Made by a program: the position numbers and the translations under genes. Positions 34,210-43,888 of a DNA stretch of 64,000 nt are shown here, piece after piece (position 1 is the first letter of the stretch; each line of letters starts with the position of its first letter). Under the pieces are notes generated by a model, which saw nothing but the letters and a program-made list of their open reading frames with translations, had not been told where the DNA came from and searched no databases. Origin of the DNA: DASQUK01 sp963813485 (lineage in GTDB: Bacteria > Actinomycetota > Acidimicrobiia > Acidimicrobiales > VFJN01); NCBI GenBank assembly GCA_963813485.1, contig CAWEZE010000001.1:62001-126000 (forward strand), written 5' to 3'.

Positions 34210-34975
34210 CACGGGCACGTCCACGCTCTCGACCGAGCAGGTCGCCCAGGTGCTCAAGCTGCTCCGGATTGCCGGCAGCGTCGAGCTCAAGGTGAGCGTG
34301 CCCGATGCCGACCGCCGTTCGGCTGTAGCCGCCCTGGGGATCGACCCCCTCGACGCCCAGATCCGCCAGGTGGTCTTCTTCGATACGCCTGAGCTCACCC
34401 TCAACCAACACGGCGTGGTGGTGCGGGCGCGGCGGATCCAGCGCAAGCCCGGCGACTCGGTGGTGAAGCTCCGGCCCCTCGTCCCGGAGCAGCTCCCGCC
34501 GGCCTTGCGGAGGTCGCGCGACGTAGAGGTCGAGGTCGACGCGATGCCGGGTGGCTTCGTGTGCTCGGGCTCGATGAAGGCCCGGCGCGACGACGCCGGG
34601 CTCAAGGACGTCCTCGGCGGTAGCCGGCCGCTGCGCACGCTGTTCACCAAGCAGCAGCGTGCGTTCTTCTCCGCTCACGCTCCAGACGGTGTCCAGCTGG
34701 ATGATCTCGCGGTCCTCGGGCCGATCAACATCCTCAAGGTCAAGTTCACGCCCGCGGGGCACGGTCGTCGCTTCGTTGCCGAGCTGTGGACCTACCACGA
34801 CGGGTCACGAATTCTGGAGCTGTCGACCAAGTGCGAACCCACCGAGGCGTTCGAGGTCGCCGCCGAGACCCGGGCGTTCCTCGGCCGGCGCGGGATCGAC
34901 GTCACCGGGGAGCAGCAGACCAAGACGAGAAAGGCGCTCGAGTTCTTCGCGAGCGAGCTCCCAGGAGGCAACTGA
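34202..34975 (+). CDS. CYTH-fold protein (adenylate cyclase/thiamine triphosphatase-like)
   Basis: A 257-residue protein with the CYTH pattern: an N-terminal VELKVSVPD (the ExKxx motif, Glu then Lys), several Arg/Lys/Glu strands such as VVVRARRIQRKPGDSVVKLRP and RSRDVEVEVDAMPG, and a later basic strand. The acid-rich tunnel of this fold binds metal and triphosphate groups; members hydrolyse inorganic or thiamine triphosphate, make cAMP or bind polyphosphate. No CHAD domain is fused. The GTG start at 34202 lies inside the preceding gene. The stop overlaps the start of the ATPase (TGATG). Closeness to polyphosphate kinase 2 favours a triphosphate or polyphosphate ligand. Confidence 0.72.
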   Translation: MPDTGTSTLSTEQVAQVLKLLRIAGSVELKVSVPDADRRSAVAALGIDPLDAQIRQVVFFDTPELTLNQHGVVVRARRIQRKPGDSVVKLRPLVPEQLPPALRRSRDVEVEVDAMPGGFVCSGSMKARRDDAGLKDVLGGSRPLRTLFTKQQRAFFSAHAPDGVQLDDLAVLGPINILKVKFTPAGHGRRFVAELWTYHDGSRILELSTKCEPTEAFEVAAETRAFLGRRGIDVTGEQQTKTRKALEFFASELPGGN

Positions 34976-37739
34976 TGGTCGAGACGGCGACCGCCCCCGC
35001 GCCCGCCGAGGGCTCGACAGATTGGTACGGGCTGTCGGACGAGGAGGTGTGCCGACGACTGGACGTCGACCCTGCCGTCGGCCTGAGCGCGACCGAGGTC
35101 GCCGAGCGACGCCAGCGGTACGGGCCGAACAAGCTGGCCGAGGAGGCGAAGGAGCCCGCGTGGCAGGCCTGGGTGCGCCAGTACCGCGACCTCATGCAGC
35201 TGGTGCTGGTCGGGGCGGCGATTGTCAGCATCGTCGCCCTCCAGGACATCTCGACGGGCGTGGTGGTCCTCGGCTTGACCGTGGTAAACGCATTGATGGG
35301 ACTGCACCAGGAGGGCAAGGCGGCGGAAAGTGTCGCCGCGCTTCGCCAGATGCTGATCATGACGGCCAGCGTCCGACGCGACGGCGAGATCGTCGAAGTC
35401 CCGGCCGAGGAGCTCGTGCCGGGAGACATCGTGAGCTTCGAGGCGGGCGACAAGGTCCCTGCCGATGGCCGCATCCTGGTAGCGGCGACGCTGGAGATCG
35501 AGGAAGCCGGGCTGACCGGCGAGAGCACCCCGGTGGCCAAGAGCATCGATCCGGTCGCCGGCTCCGACGTGCCACTCGGCGACCGGGTCGACATGGTGTA
35601 CATGAACTCGCAGGTCACCCGCGGCCGGGGCGAGATCGTCGTCACGGCCACGGGCATGTCCACCGAGGTCGGGCACATCTCGGGGATGCTGAGCGGCGTC
35701 GAGCAGGAAAAGACGCCGCTCACCAAGCAGCTCGACCAGATCACCGTGCTGATCACGATCATGGCCGCGGCGGCCCTGGTGCTGATCGTCATCCTCGGTC
35801 TGGCGCGCGGCGAGGACTTCGACACGCTGTTCCTCGTCGGCATCAGCCTGGCCATCGCCGCCATCCCGACCGGACTGCCCGCGGTCGTGACGATGCTCCT
35901 CTCAGCCGGCACGCGGGCCCTCGCGGATCGAGGCGCCATCGTCAAGCGATTGCGGTCGGTGGAGACGCTGGGTTCCACGTCGGCCATCTGCTCCGACAAG
36001 ACCGGGACCCTCACCCTGAACCAGATGACGGCCCGCGAGTTGGTGCTCGTCGGCCGTCGCTTCAGCGTGGACGGCGAGGGGTACTCGACGACGGGTCGCA
36101 TCCTTCGCGTCGCCGGAACCAGCGACGTCGCGTTCGAACCGTTCGTGCTCCCGATGGCGCTCGCCAACGACGCCGTCATTCGTGACGGTGCCTGCATCGG
36201 CGACCCGACCGAGGGGGCGCTCGTCGTCCTGGCCGAGAAGAGCGGCTTGGACGTCGAGGAGACCCGGCGAACGTACCCCCGGATCGCCGAGGTGCCGTTC
36301 GATGCCGAGTACAAGTTCATGGCGACCTTCCACGAGATGGAGGACCGCGGCCGCCAGGTCGTGAGGTGCTTCGTGAAGGGCGCACCCGACGTGCTGCTCG
36401 CGCGGTCCTCGCACTACCTCGACGACGCTGGGTCGTCGCCGCAGATGGCGGAAACAGCGGCCGATCGGGTCCTGGCGGAGAACGATCGGATGGCCGGCGA
36501 GGGTCTCCGGGTGCTGGCGGTCGCGCGACGCGACTTCGATCCCGCGACGTTCGATCCGACCGGAGACCTGCTGGCGCTGGTCAACGACCTGGAGCTGCTC
36601 GCCCTCGTCGGCATCGTCGACCCGCCCCGCAAGGAAGCCAAGGACGCCATCTCGCTCTGCAAGGACGCGGGCATACGCGTCCGCATGATCACCGGCGACC
36701 ACGCCACCACCGCCGCCGCCATCGCCGGCCACCTCGGCATCGACGGGCGTGCACTCACGGGCGCCGAGTTCGCCGCGCTCGCCGATGACGAGCTCCACGC
36801 CCAGATCGGCGACATCGGCGTCGTCGCCCGTGTCGCTCCCGAGGACAAGGTGCGGATGGTCAGCATCCTCAAGGAACAGGGCAACATCGTCGCCATGACC
36901 GGCGACGGCGTGAACGACGCGCCGGCGCTCACCCGCGCCGACATCGGCGTGGCCATGGGAATCACCGGCACGGAGGTGACCAAGGACGCCGCCGAGATGA
37001 TCCTGACCGACGACAACTTCGCCACCATCGTGACCGCCGTCGAGGGCGGTCGGGGGCTCTACGACAACCTGATGAAGTACATCCGAGTCCAGATGATCAT
37101 GCTGGCCGGATTCATCCTGACGTTCGTCGGTGCAGGAATCTTCACGATCGCGGATGGCACCCCGCTCCTTCCGCTGCAGATCCTCTGGATCAACTTCGCC
37201 GTCGATGTCCTGCTCGCCATCGGGCTCGGCTTCGATGCGCCGACACCAGGCCTCATGCAGCGGCGCCCACGGTCGCCGGACGAGCCCGTGATCGCACCGG
37301 CTCTCGGTGTCCGGCTGGGTGTTGCGGGCCTCCTCATCGCCATCGGCACGCTTTCCGTCGTGGCGTGGGCCGAAGACCGGTACGGACTCGCTGTCGCAAC
37401 GACCATGGGGCTGACCACGATGTCACTCCTCCACATCGTCACCGCGCTGGAGTGGCGCGACCCCGTACGGAGCATGTTCAACCGCGACACCATCGCCAAC
37501 GGGCGCTTCAACCTCCTCGTGCTCGTGGCCCTGGCGCTCACCTTCCTGGTCACGACGCGTGCCGGGCCTGCAGCGCATCTTCGACACCGTCGACCTGGAC
37601 GGCCAGCCAATGGCGGGCCTGCTTCATCGCCGTCGTCTCCTATCTCGTGTTGGCCGAGCTGGGCAAGCTCGTCCTGCGCCGCATAGATCACGAGGCCTCA
37701 GATGGTCACATCAGCACAGTCACAGACGTCAAACCCTGA
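34975..37739 (+). CDS. Cation-transporting P-type ATPase (P2-like), C-terminal end broken by two frameshifts
   Basis: About 910 residues. Motifs: GLTGESTPVAKS in the actuator domain, the phosphorylated Asp341 in SDKTGTLTLNQMT, MITGDHATTAAAIAGHLGI and MTGDGVNDAPALTRADIGVAMG. Residues around M4 read AAIPTGLPAVVT, so the Glu of the P2A motif PEGLP is Thr; M6 keeps Asn and Asp (INFAVDVLLAIGLGFD). The main frame ends at 37686, but the true C-terminus requires two single-base shifts, near 37557 (into VPGLQRIFDTVDLDGQ) and near 37607 (into WRACFIAVVSYLVLAELG), and then stops at 37739. The ATG overlaps the CYTH stop. It probably moves Ca2+ or another cation; the Thr makes the ion uncertain. Confidence 0.87.
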
Positions 37740-38646
37740 GACGCGAGAGCGGATCACCAGGGAGCTGCGAGTCGAACCCGGCGCCAGCGCGAACCTGGCG
37801 GGGCGCGACACGCGCTGGACGGGCGGGGGAGAGTTCGATCGGCTCTCCGCCACCGAGCTCGACGCCACCGCCAAGGCGATCCTGGCCCGCGGCGTAGAGC
37901 AGCTGCGGGACGCGCAGGAGCTGCTGTGGGCGAGCGACACCTACGCGTTGCTGATCGTCTTCCAGGCGATGGACGCCGCCGGGAAGGACTCGACGATCAA
38001 GCACGTGATGTCGGGCGTAAACCCGCAGGGTGTGCAGGTCATCTCGTTCAAGCAACCGTCGAGTGAGGAGCTCGACCACGCGTTCCTGTGGCGGATCTCG
38101 AAGGCAGCACCGGAGCGTGGCCGGATCGGGATCTTCAATCGCTCGCACTACGAGGAGGTCGTGGCGCTGCGGGTACACCCGGAATGGCTCGATCGGCAGA
38201 AACTGCCAAAGAGCGACCGCGGGCCCGGCTTCTGGGCGGGCCGCTACGACGACATAAACGGCCTCGAGCGCCACCTCGATCGGAACGGCACGAAGGTCGT
38301 GAAGTTCTTCCTCCACGTCTCCAAGGCCGAACAGAAGCGGCGTTTCATGGCCCGCCTCGACAATCCCGACAAGCTGTGGAAGTTCAGCGCCGCCGATGTG
38401 GCCGAGCGCGCGCACTGGGACGAGTACATGCGGGCCTACGACGATGCCATCACGGCCACATCCACCGATTGGGCCCCCTGGTACGTGATCCCGGCAGACA
38501 ACAAGCACGTGATGCAGGCGATGGCGGCCGCCATCGTCGCCGACACCATCGGGTCGCTCGACCTGCAATGGCCGACAGTCTCGGACGAGGATCGCGATGC
38601 CAACGCGAATGCCCGTGCGAAGCTGGAAGCCGAATCGGATGACTAA
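37702..38646 (+). CDS. ppk2: Polyphosphate kinase 2 family protein
   Basis: A 314-residue PPK2. It has the Walker A-like FQAMDAAGKDSTIKHV, the lid-module signature FNRSHYEEV, and KFFLHVSKAEQKRRFMARLD. A single PPK2 domain with this N-terminal extension is typical of enzymes that phosphorylate nucleoside mono- or diphosphates with polyphosphate; the subclass cannot be set by eye. The ATG at 37702 overlaps the corrected end of the ATPase by 38 bases, in another frame. After the gene, ACCGC and GCGGT (about 38653-38672) make a small hairpin that may end the transcript. Confidence 0.9.
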   Translation: MVTSAQSQTSNPETRERITRELRVEPGASANLAGRDTRWTGGGEFDRLSATELDATAKAILARGVEQLRDAQELLWASDTYALLIVFQAMDAAGKDSTIKHVMSGVNPQGVQVISFKQPSSEELDHAFLWRISKAAPERGRIGIFNRSHYEEVVALRVHPEWLDRQKLPKSDRGPGFWAGRYDDINGLERHLDRNGTKVVKFFLHVSKAEQKRRFMARLDNPDKLWKFSAADVAERAHWDEYMRAYDDAITATSTDWAPWYVIPADNKHVMQAMAAAIVADTIGSLDLQWPTVSDEDRDANANARAKLEAESDD

Positions 38647-38699
38647 CTGGAACCACCGCGAAACATTGCGGTGCTACCCAACGCTGGAGGTATGAGTTC

Positions 38700-39098
38700 A
38701 TGCTGGCAGACGAGTTCGGCAGCGGGCAGGTGTTCCTGTCCATGCTGTGGTTCTTTCTCTTCTTCATCTGGATCTGGCTGCTGATCGTCATCTTCGGAGA
38801 CATCTTCCGCAGCGACGACCTGTCGGGATGGGGCAAGGCCCTGTGGTCGCTATTCATCATCGTCGTGCCCTACCTCGGCGTCTTCGTGTACCTGATCGCC
38901 CGTGGCCACAAGATGCAGGAGCACCAGGTGCGGGCAGCGCAGGCGCAGGACGCCGCGATGCGTGATTACGTCCAGAGCGTCGCGAGTTCGAGCAGTGGCG
39001 GTGCGGCCGACGAGATCGCTCGCCTTGCAGACCTTCGTGACCGAGGCGTGATCAGCGAGGCCGAGTTCCAACAGGCCAAGGCGAAAGCCCTCGGGTAA
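38700..39098 (+). CDS. SHOCT-domain membrane protein
   Basis: A 132-residue protein with two membrane helices (about residues 11-34 and 47-68) arranged as in the PLD-nuclease N-terminal type segment (LWFFLFFIWIWLLIVIFGDI). An Ala/Gln-rich linker follows, then a C-terminal SHOCT domain (EIARLADLRDRGVISEAEF, then QQAKAKALG). SHOCT is a short oligomerisation module. Such proteins are frequent in actinobacterial stress regulons; the role is unknown. The ATG at 38700 has GGAGG about 9 bases upstream. It is 53 bases after ppk2. Confidence 0.82.
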   Translation: MLADEFGSGQVFLSMLWFFLFFIWIWLLIVIFGDIFRSDDLSGWGKALWSLFIIVVPYLGVFVYLIARGHKMQEHQVRAAQAQDAAMRDYVQSVASSSSGGAADEIARLADLRDRGVISEAEFQQAKAKALG

Positions 39099-39170
39099 CG
39101 CGCCGGCGGCGCCTAACGCCGCCCGTCGGCGAGCGGTGTCGAACCCGATCCCGAGAATGGTGGTTCCCCT

Positions 39171-40766
39171 ATGACCGAGCGAGCGGGTACCAGCGTTCCC
39201 GAGGAGGCAACGGGCAGTACACGGCTCGCCGTCCTGCTGGCGATGGCGATGTTCGTGCTCGTCGTCGACACGTCACTGATGAACGTCTCGATCTCAGCGG
39301 TAGTTCGGGATCTAGACACCACCGTCAGCGGCGTCCAGTCGGCGATCGCGCTCGAGGCACTGGTATCCGCCGCGTTCATCCTGATCGGCAGCAAGGTCGG
39401 CGATCTCATCGGGCGCAAGCGGGCATACGTGTTGGGCCTGCTCGGCTACGCCATCGGCGCGCTGTCAATGGCACTTGCCCAGGACTGAGCGGATCACGTC
39501 TTCTTGGCATCCTGGGTGGGCTCGGCGCGGCGCTCCTGCTACCCGCCATGCAATCCCTCATCCACGGCAACTTCGTGGGAGCCGCGCAGAAGAAGGCCTA
39601 CGCGCTGGTCGGCGCCGCGGCTGCGATAGCCGCTGCGGTCGGTCCCCTGCTCGGAGGCTTCATCACCACCTATCTGTCGTGGCGCGTCGCGTTCCTGCTC
39701 GAGGATAGTCGTCATCGCGATCGTGCTGATCGGCATCAAACTCGTCCGCGACGTGCCGTACACGGGACCTCGGCGCGTCGACGCGGTTGGTGCGCTCCTC
39801 TCAGTCCTGGGCATGGGCGGCATCGTGCTCGGCATCCTCGTGTGGCAGGAAGGCGGCGAGTCCGTCGCGGCCCTCCTGGCGATCGGTGCGATCGCGCTGG
39901 GAGCACTCGTGCACTGGCTGGTGCGACGCAAGCGGCAAGGCAAACCGACACTGCTCGACCCCGACCTCTTCCGATCCAAGCTTTTCCGGTACGGGATCTC
40001 CGAACAGATGCTCCAGCAGATAGCTCTCGGCGGCACGATGATCGCACTGCCGATCTTCTTGCAGATGGTGCTCGAGTACAACGCCATGCAGGCCGGCTTG
40101 TCGCTCGCCCCACTCTCGCTGAGCATGTTTGGCATTGCGCTACTCGCCGGAAAAAAGGCAGGAGAACGGCGTCCGAGCAGCATCATCCGGTTGGGGTTCG
40201 CACTCCTCACGACGGGAATGGTGCTCTTGATCCCGGTCGTGCCTCGCGCCGAGTCCGGCTGGTACCTCGTGGTCCCGTTGCTGATTGCGGGATGCGGGTT
40301 GGGCCTGCTGGTGTCCCAACTCAACAACTACACCCTGTCCCCGATCTCGGAGGAACGGGTCAGCGAGGCCGCCGGCGTGAACTCGGCGGCCGGATCGTTC
40401 GGGCTGTCGTTCGGGTTGGCCTTCGCCGGCGCCATCATGCTGGCCACGCTCTCCCTCACCTTCACCAACTTGGCAGAGGCAAGCAGCGTCCTCTCGCCGG
40501 ACGAACAGCAGCGCGTAGCCGACGGACTGGAGGACGACGCGGAAGTGATGAGTAACACCCAGCTCGACGAACTGCTCGCCGGCCAGCCCCAGGACATCCA
40601 GGACGAGATCCTTCGCATCAATACCGACGCGAGACCTCGTGCCCTTCAGGTGGCACTCCTCATTCCGATCCTCGCCGCGCTCGTTGGGTTGTTCAACTCG
40701 TTCCGCATGATGCGCTTACCCGACCCCGCACCAACGAGCGCTGTCGAGGGGATGGCCTTGGGCTGA
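39171..40766 (+). pseudogene. MFS drug exporter (DHA2, EmrB/QacA-like), interrupted by two frameshifts
   Basis: Three segments in changing frames form one 14-helix transporter. The first (39171-39488) ends SMALAQD and carries the MFS loop GDLIGRKRAYVLG. The second resumes near 39490 with LLGILGGLGAALLLPAMQS and reads through PLLGGFITTYLSWRVAFLLE. The third resumes near 39707 with VIAIVLIGIKLVRDVPYTG and runs to the stop at 40766. An extra A in GAGGATAGTC explains the second break. EmrB-like exporters use the proton gradient to expel drugs. As written only the first 105 residues would be made from the normal start. Confidence 0.85.
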
Positions 40767-40808
40767 CCTCGCATCCACCCTTGAGTCCGGCACGTCGGGC
40801 ATCCGCGG

Positions 40809-41321
40809 TCAGTGGCCCAACAGCACGGTGAGCGCTACAACGGCAACGCCGATGCCGGCCGTGGCCGCGGCGAAAGTCCAGCTTGCCGCCGGAGGCGCCG
40901 GGGCCACCCGGGCCACGAAGGCGCCGATGGCGAACAGCTGGAGGACGGCAACCAGAACCGCGACGATCCGGGCCGTGTCGTCGGTCAACAGATCGAGCCG
41001 GCCGAACAGGAGCACGGTTGCAGGCAGCACAGTGGACGCGAGGATCGGGCTGCCATCGACCAATGCCCGCACGACCTCGCTGCGCTGGCGGGGCTCGGGA
41101 TGTCGAACGTGTTCTCCGAGGAGCTCGGCAAAGATATGAGCCAACCAGGTTGCCAACCCGACTCCTGCAACGAGCTCAGCGCCGTGGCCGTGAGCCACCT
41201 CCGAGACACCGATCACGCCGAGCGCGGCGAGGACGAGCACGCTGCCGTACGACGCCGCGCTCACCCGCTCCGCCAGCCGATCGCGTGGCATGCGGTCCGA
41301 TGCTTGGAGTAACTGCTTCAT
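40809..41321 (-). CDS. Five-helix membrane protein of unknown function
   Basis: A 170-residue protein with five hydrophobic segments (roughly residues 24-44, 50-68, 92-110, 118-137 and 147-169) and short loops. The second segment contains an amphipathic His/Glu pattern (GLATWLAHIFAELLGEHVRH) that could bind metal or be catalytic. I do not recognise the family with confidence. The start at 41321 is directly preceded by a near-perfect palindrome that also contains the ribosome site. It converges on the MFS gene. Confidence 0.65.
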   Translation of the reverse strand: MKQLLQASDRMPRDRLAERVSAASYGSVLVLAALGVIGVSEVAHGHGAELVAGVGLATWLAHIFAELLGEHVRHPEPRQRSEVVRALVDGSPILASTVLPATVLLFGRLDLLTDDTARIVAVLVAVLQLFAIGAFVARVAPAPPAASWTFAAATAGIGVAVVALTVLLGH

Positions 41322-41338
41322 CGCCCTGAATCAGGGCG
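41322..41338 (-). promoter_or_regulatory. Palindrome touching the start codon of the five-helix membrane protein
   Basis: CGCCCTGA (41322-41329), one base, then TCAGGGCG (41331-41338). On the transcript the arm next to the start codon contains the AGGG of the ribosome site, so a stem of six pairs with a five-base loop would hide it. As DNA it would be a compact operator. The 200 bases further upstream show nothing else. Confidence 0.4.
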
Positions 41339-41540
41339 GGGAGTGCTTGCGTCGGAATTCACTGGGCTCGCCGCCTGCATTGCACCCAAATGGTCTAGCC
41401 GCTGCCGAACGCGCAGCTAATGCCCGGGCTGAAGTGGTTGGCCTCAGCGAACTGGACCCGCCGGCGCCCGCATGATCGCGCGCCGGGCGCTTGTCACGCG
41501 TCCCGCTCACGCCGGGTGGCGGCGGAGGGGGGTCGCCCGC

Positions 41541-42497
41541 CTAGCGGCGCCGTGGCGTCGTACGACTGCGGGGCCGGGAACCGAGGCGCTTGAGCCCCAC
41601 GTCGACCTCCAGGTTGTTCAGGCTGTCGGCGGCGGCGTCGAGGAACGCCGCCGCCGGGGCAGTCTGGTGCAGGTCCTCGTGCCAGACCGCGACCAGGTGT
41701 CGGGGTTGGACCGGCGGGATCACCGAGACCAGCCGTGTGCCGGGGTGCTCTGGGTCGAGGGTGAGCCACGGCAGCAGGGCGTAGGCCAACCCGGCGGCGA
41801 CGCAGCCCTGCAGGGTGGGGTTGTCGTCGAATCGGTAGGGGAACCGGGGCCTTTGCGGCAGGCCGGTGAAGAGGTCGACGATCTGGGCGTGGTCGGCGTC
41901 GGCCCGCCAGCCGATCAACGGCAACCGGGCGATGTCTTCGAGGCTCACGTGGTGGCGGCGGGCCAGCTCCGAGGATGTCGGCGTCACGAAGACGTAGGGG
42001 TCGTCGAACAGGTGCCGCGTCAGGAATGGGCCCGGCGGCAGCGGCAGGTTGACGAATGCCAGGTCCAGCTCGCCACGCTCGACGTCGACCAGGAGGTGAC
42101 GCGGCTCGAGTGCGGGCGTGATGTGGACCTCGACACCCGGCCACGACTCGAGGAACCGGCTCAACAGTCCGGGCAGCACTCTGGCTCCCACGCTCTGGAG
42201 GACTCCGACCCGGAGGCTGCCCACCTGACCGGTCGAGAGGGCTGCGACATCCGACTCCGCGGCGTGGAGCCGGGCGATGACGGCGTCGGCGTGGGGCAGG
42301 AGTGCCTCGCCGATCTCGGTCAGGCGGACGGGGCGGGGCCCACCGGGTCGGTTGAACAGTGACGCACCGACGAGCCGCTCGAGCGCCGCCACCTGCTGGC
42401 TGACGCCGGACTGGGTGTAGCCAAGCTCCCGGGCCGCGGCGCTGAACGACCCCGTCGAGATCACCGCCCGGAAGGCCAGGAGGTGGCGCAGCTCGAT
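41541..42497 (-). CDS. LysR-family transcriptional regulator, start codon unclear
   Basis: About 318 residues. The helix-turn-helix reads IELRHLLAFRAVISTGSFSAAA, broken here as IELRHLLAFRAVIST and FSAAARELGYTQSGVSQQVAALE, followed by the linker and a two-lobed substrate domain (GSLRVGVLQSVGARVLPGLL). The first clear start in frame, GTG 42464, lies inside helix 1, and the expected helix begins about 42497. No ATG, GTG or TTG sits in a suitable place upstream, so the true start may be a rare codon or the 5' end may be damaged. It is not next to an obvious divergent target. Confidence 0.82.
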   Translation of the reverse strand: MELRHLLAFRAVISTGSFSAAARELGYTQSGVSQQVAALERLVGASLFNRPGGPRPVRLTEIGEALLPHADAVIARLHAAESDVAALSTGQVGSLRVGVLQSVGARVLPGLLSRFLESWPGVEVHITPALEPRHLLVDVERGELDLAFVNLPLPPGPFLTRHLFDDPYVFVTPTSSELARRHHVSLEDIARLPLIGWRADADHAQIVDLFTGLPQRPRFPYRFDDNPTLQGCVAAGLAYALLPWLTLDPEHPGTRLVSVIPPVQPRHLVAVWHEDLHQTAPAAAFLDAAADSLNNLEVDVGLKRLGSRPRSRTTPRRR

Positions 42498-42873
42498 GCT
42501 CTGCCACCTAGTGGCGGCCGGGGACGCAGCGACTGGCGACGGTGGCGGGCCGCCCGGATCGCCGGGTGCTGGTGTCGTGCCGCCGCCCTCATCAGTAGTA
42601 GTAGTGATGGAAATGGATTCTAACCCGCACTTTACTAATGATCGGGGATCGGTCAGGGTTGGACCGTTCCGGATCCCGGTAGTCGGAGATCCGGACGGGT
42701 GCAGGCCCGGTCACCCAGGCATCCTCCGCCCTCCCCCGGGGGCGTGGCCGGGTCCCACCCGACCTTGGTCTCCCCGGATACTGGCCCCCAGCCGCTGGCT
42801 GGGGGTCAGCATCGTGGAGGGCGAGAACGCCGGGGCCGATGCGTCGGCGATCCCTCGGCGATCCCTCGGCCCG
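42498..42873. other. Intergenic region with a strong hairpin at 42781-42809
   Basis: No gene is seen here. CTGGCCCCCAGCC (42781-42793) pairs with GGCTGGGGGTCAG (42797-42809) through one wobble, with a 3-base loop. It lies 65 bases after the stop of the oxidoreductase on the minus strand and is a likely terminator for it. The stretch near 42590-42640 is AT-richer, with a short AGT-repeat tract upstream of the LysR gene, where its promoter may lie. Confidence 0.5.
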
Positions 42874-43797
42874 TCAGGGCTGGAGGACGACCTTGCCCGG
42901 GATCCTCTGGGTCGACTTCGCCATGAACGCCTCCCGGGCGTCGGCGAGCGGATACACCGCGCCGACCTGCGGGCGGAGCTGACCGGTGTCGACCAGGCGA
43001 GCCAGCTCGACGAGCTGGGCGCGGCTGGGCTCGCGGACGAAGTGGAGTGCCCGGATGTCCTGGCGGTCGGTGGGCGGAGGGGCCACGACCGACACGAGCG
43101 CCCCGCCCGGCTTGACGACCCCAGCCGATCGGGTGAGTACGTCCCCGCCGATCGTGTCGAAGACGACGTCGGCCTGGCCGATTGCGTCCTCCCACCGGTC
43201 CTGCTCGAGGTCCACGAAGCTGTCGGCGCCAGCCTCCATTGCGCGCGACCGGGCGCCGCTGCGACCCGTCCCGATCACGTGAGCACCGGCAGACCGGGCG
43301 AGCTGCACGGCGACGGACCCGACGGCGCCGCCGGCCCCGTGGATGACCGCAGTCTGTCCGGCGGCCAGATGGCCGTGATCGAACAGCGCTTGCCAGGACG
43401 TGAGCCCGGCTTGGGGGATGGCCGCGGCGTGGACGTGATCGATCGTGGTCGGCTTCGGGGCCACGTCGCGGGCCTCGATGGCGATGAACTCGGCCGCCGC
43501 CCCGTCGCGGTACCCATCGATGAGTCCGTAGACCTCGTCGCCCACCGCCAAGCCGGCGGTGCCATAGCCGAGGGCGGCTACCACTCCGGAGAACTCGTGA
43601 GCCGGGATGATGGGCGCACGATCGTGGCCCGCTCGGTCGGTCCAGAGCGGCCACAGCAACTCGGTGGGGGTGAACCCGGCGGCGTGAACCTTGACGAGCG
43701 CGTCGCCGACGGCGGGCACCGGCTCGGGTGCTTCCTCGTAGACGAGGCCATCGATACCTTCGAACCCCACGGGCTCGTGGACGCGGGCGGCCTTCAT
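42874..43797 (-). CDS. Zinc-independent medium-chain NADP-dependent oxidoreductase (quinone reductase-like)
   Basis: A 307-residue MDR-family enzyme. It starts MKAARVHEPVGFEGIDGLVY, has the GroES-like N-terminal half, the cofactor motif VIHGAGGAVGSVAVQLA and a C-terminal end QRIPGKVVLQP. The Cys and His residues of zinc alcohol dehydrogenases are absent. Such enzymes reduce quinones or activated alkenes with NADPH. The ATG at 43797 is divergent from an ECF41 sigma factor gene with a 91-base gap. ECF41 factors typically sit next to an oxidoreductase that may be their target, so a regulatory link is plausible. Confidence 0.87.
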   Translation of the reverse strand: MKAARVHEPVGFEGIDGLVYEEAPEPVPAVGDALVKVHAAGFTPTELLWPLWTDRAGHDRAPIIPAHEFSGVVAALGYGTAGLAVGDEVYGLIDGYRDGAAAEFIAIEARDVAPKPTTIDHVHAAAIPQAGLTSWQALFDHGHLAAGQTAVIHGAGGAVGSVAVQLARSAGAHVIGTGRSGARSRAMEAGADSFVDLEQDRWEDAIGQADVVFDTIGGDVLTRSAGVVKPGGALVSVVAPPPTDRQDIRALHFVREPSRAQLVELARLVDTGQLRPQVGAVYPLADAREAFMAKSTQRIPGKVVLQP

Positions 43798-43825
43798 CGG
43801 TAACTCTCCATCGCTTCTGCTCCTC

Positions 43826-43852
43826 TGTCACATCGGCTGTGTTTCGGCGGTC
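43826..43852 (+). promoter_or_regulatory. Candidate ECF41-type promoter
   Basis: TGTCACA at 43826-43832, then 16 bases and GGTC at 43849-43852. The reported ECF41 promoter is TGTCACA with CGTC after about 16 bases, so the upstream element is exact and the downstream element matches three of four. It would start transcription about 30 bases before the sigma factor gene and implies autoregulation. Confidence 0.5.
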
Positions 43853-43888
43853 ACTGCTATGACACGGCGTGACGAGGGAATGTGACCG

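Noticed and set aside
37559..37897. Separate small gene after the P-type ATPase
   Set aside because: Its first 20 residues are the frame-shifted C-terminus of the ATPase; the rest is a shadow of the polyphosphate kinase gene.
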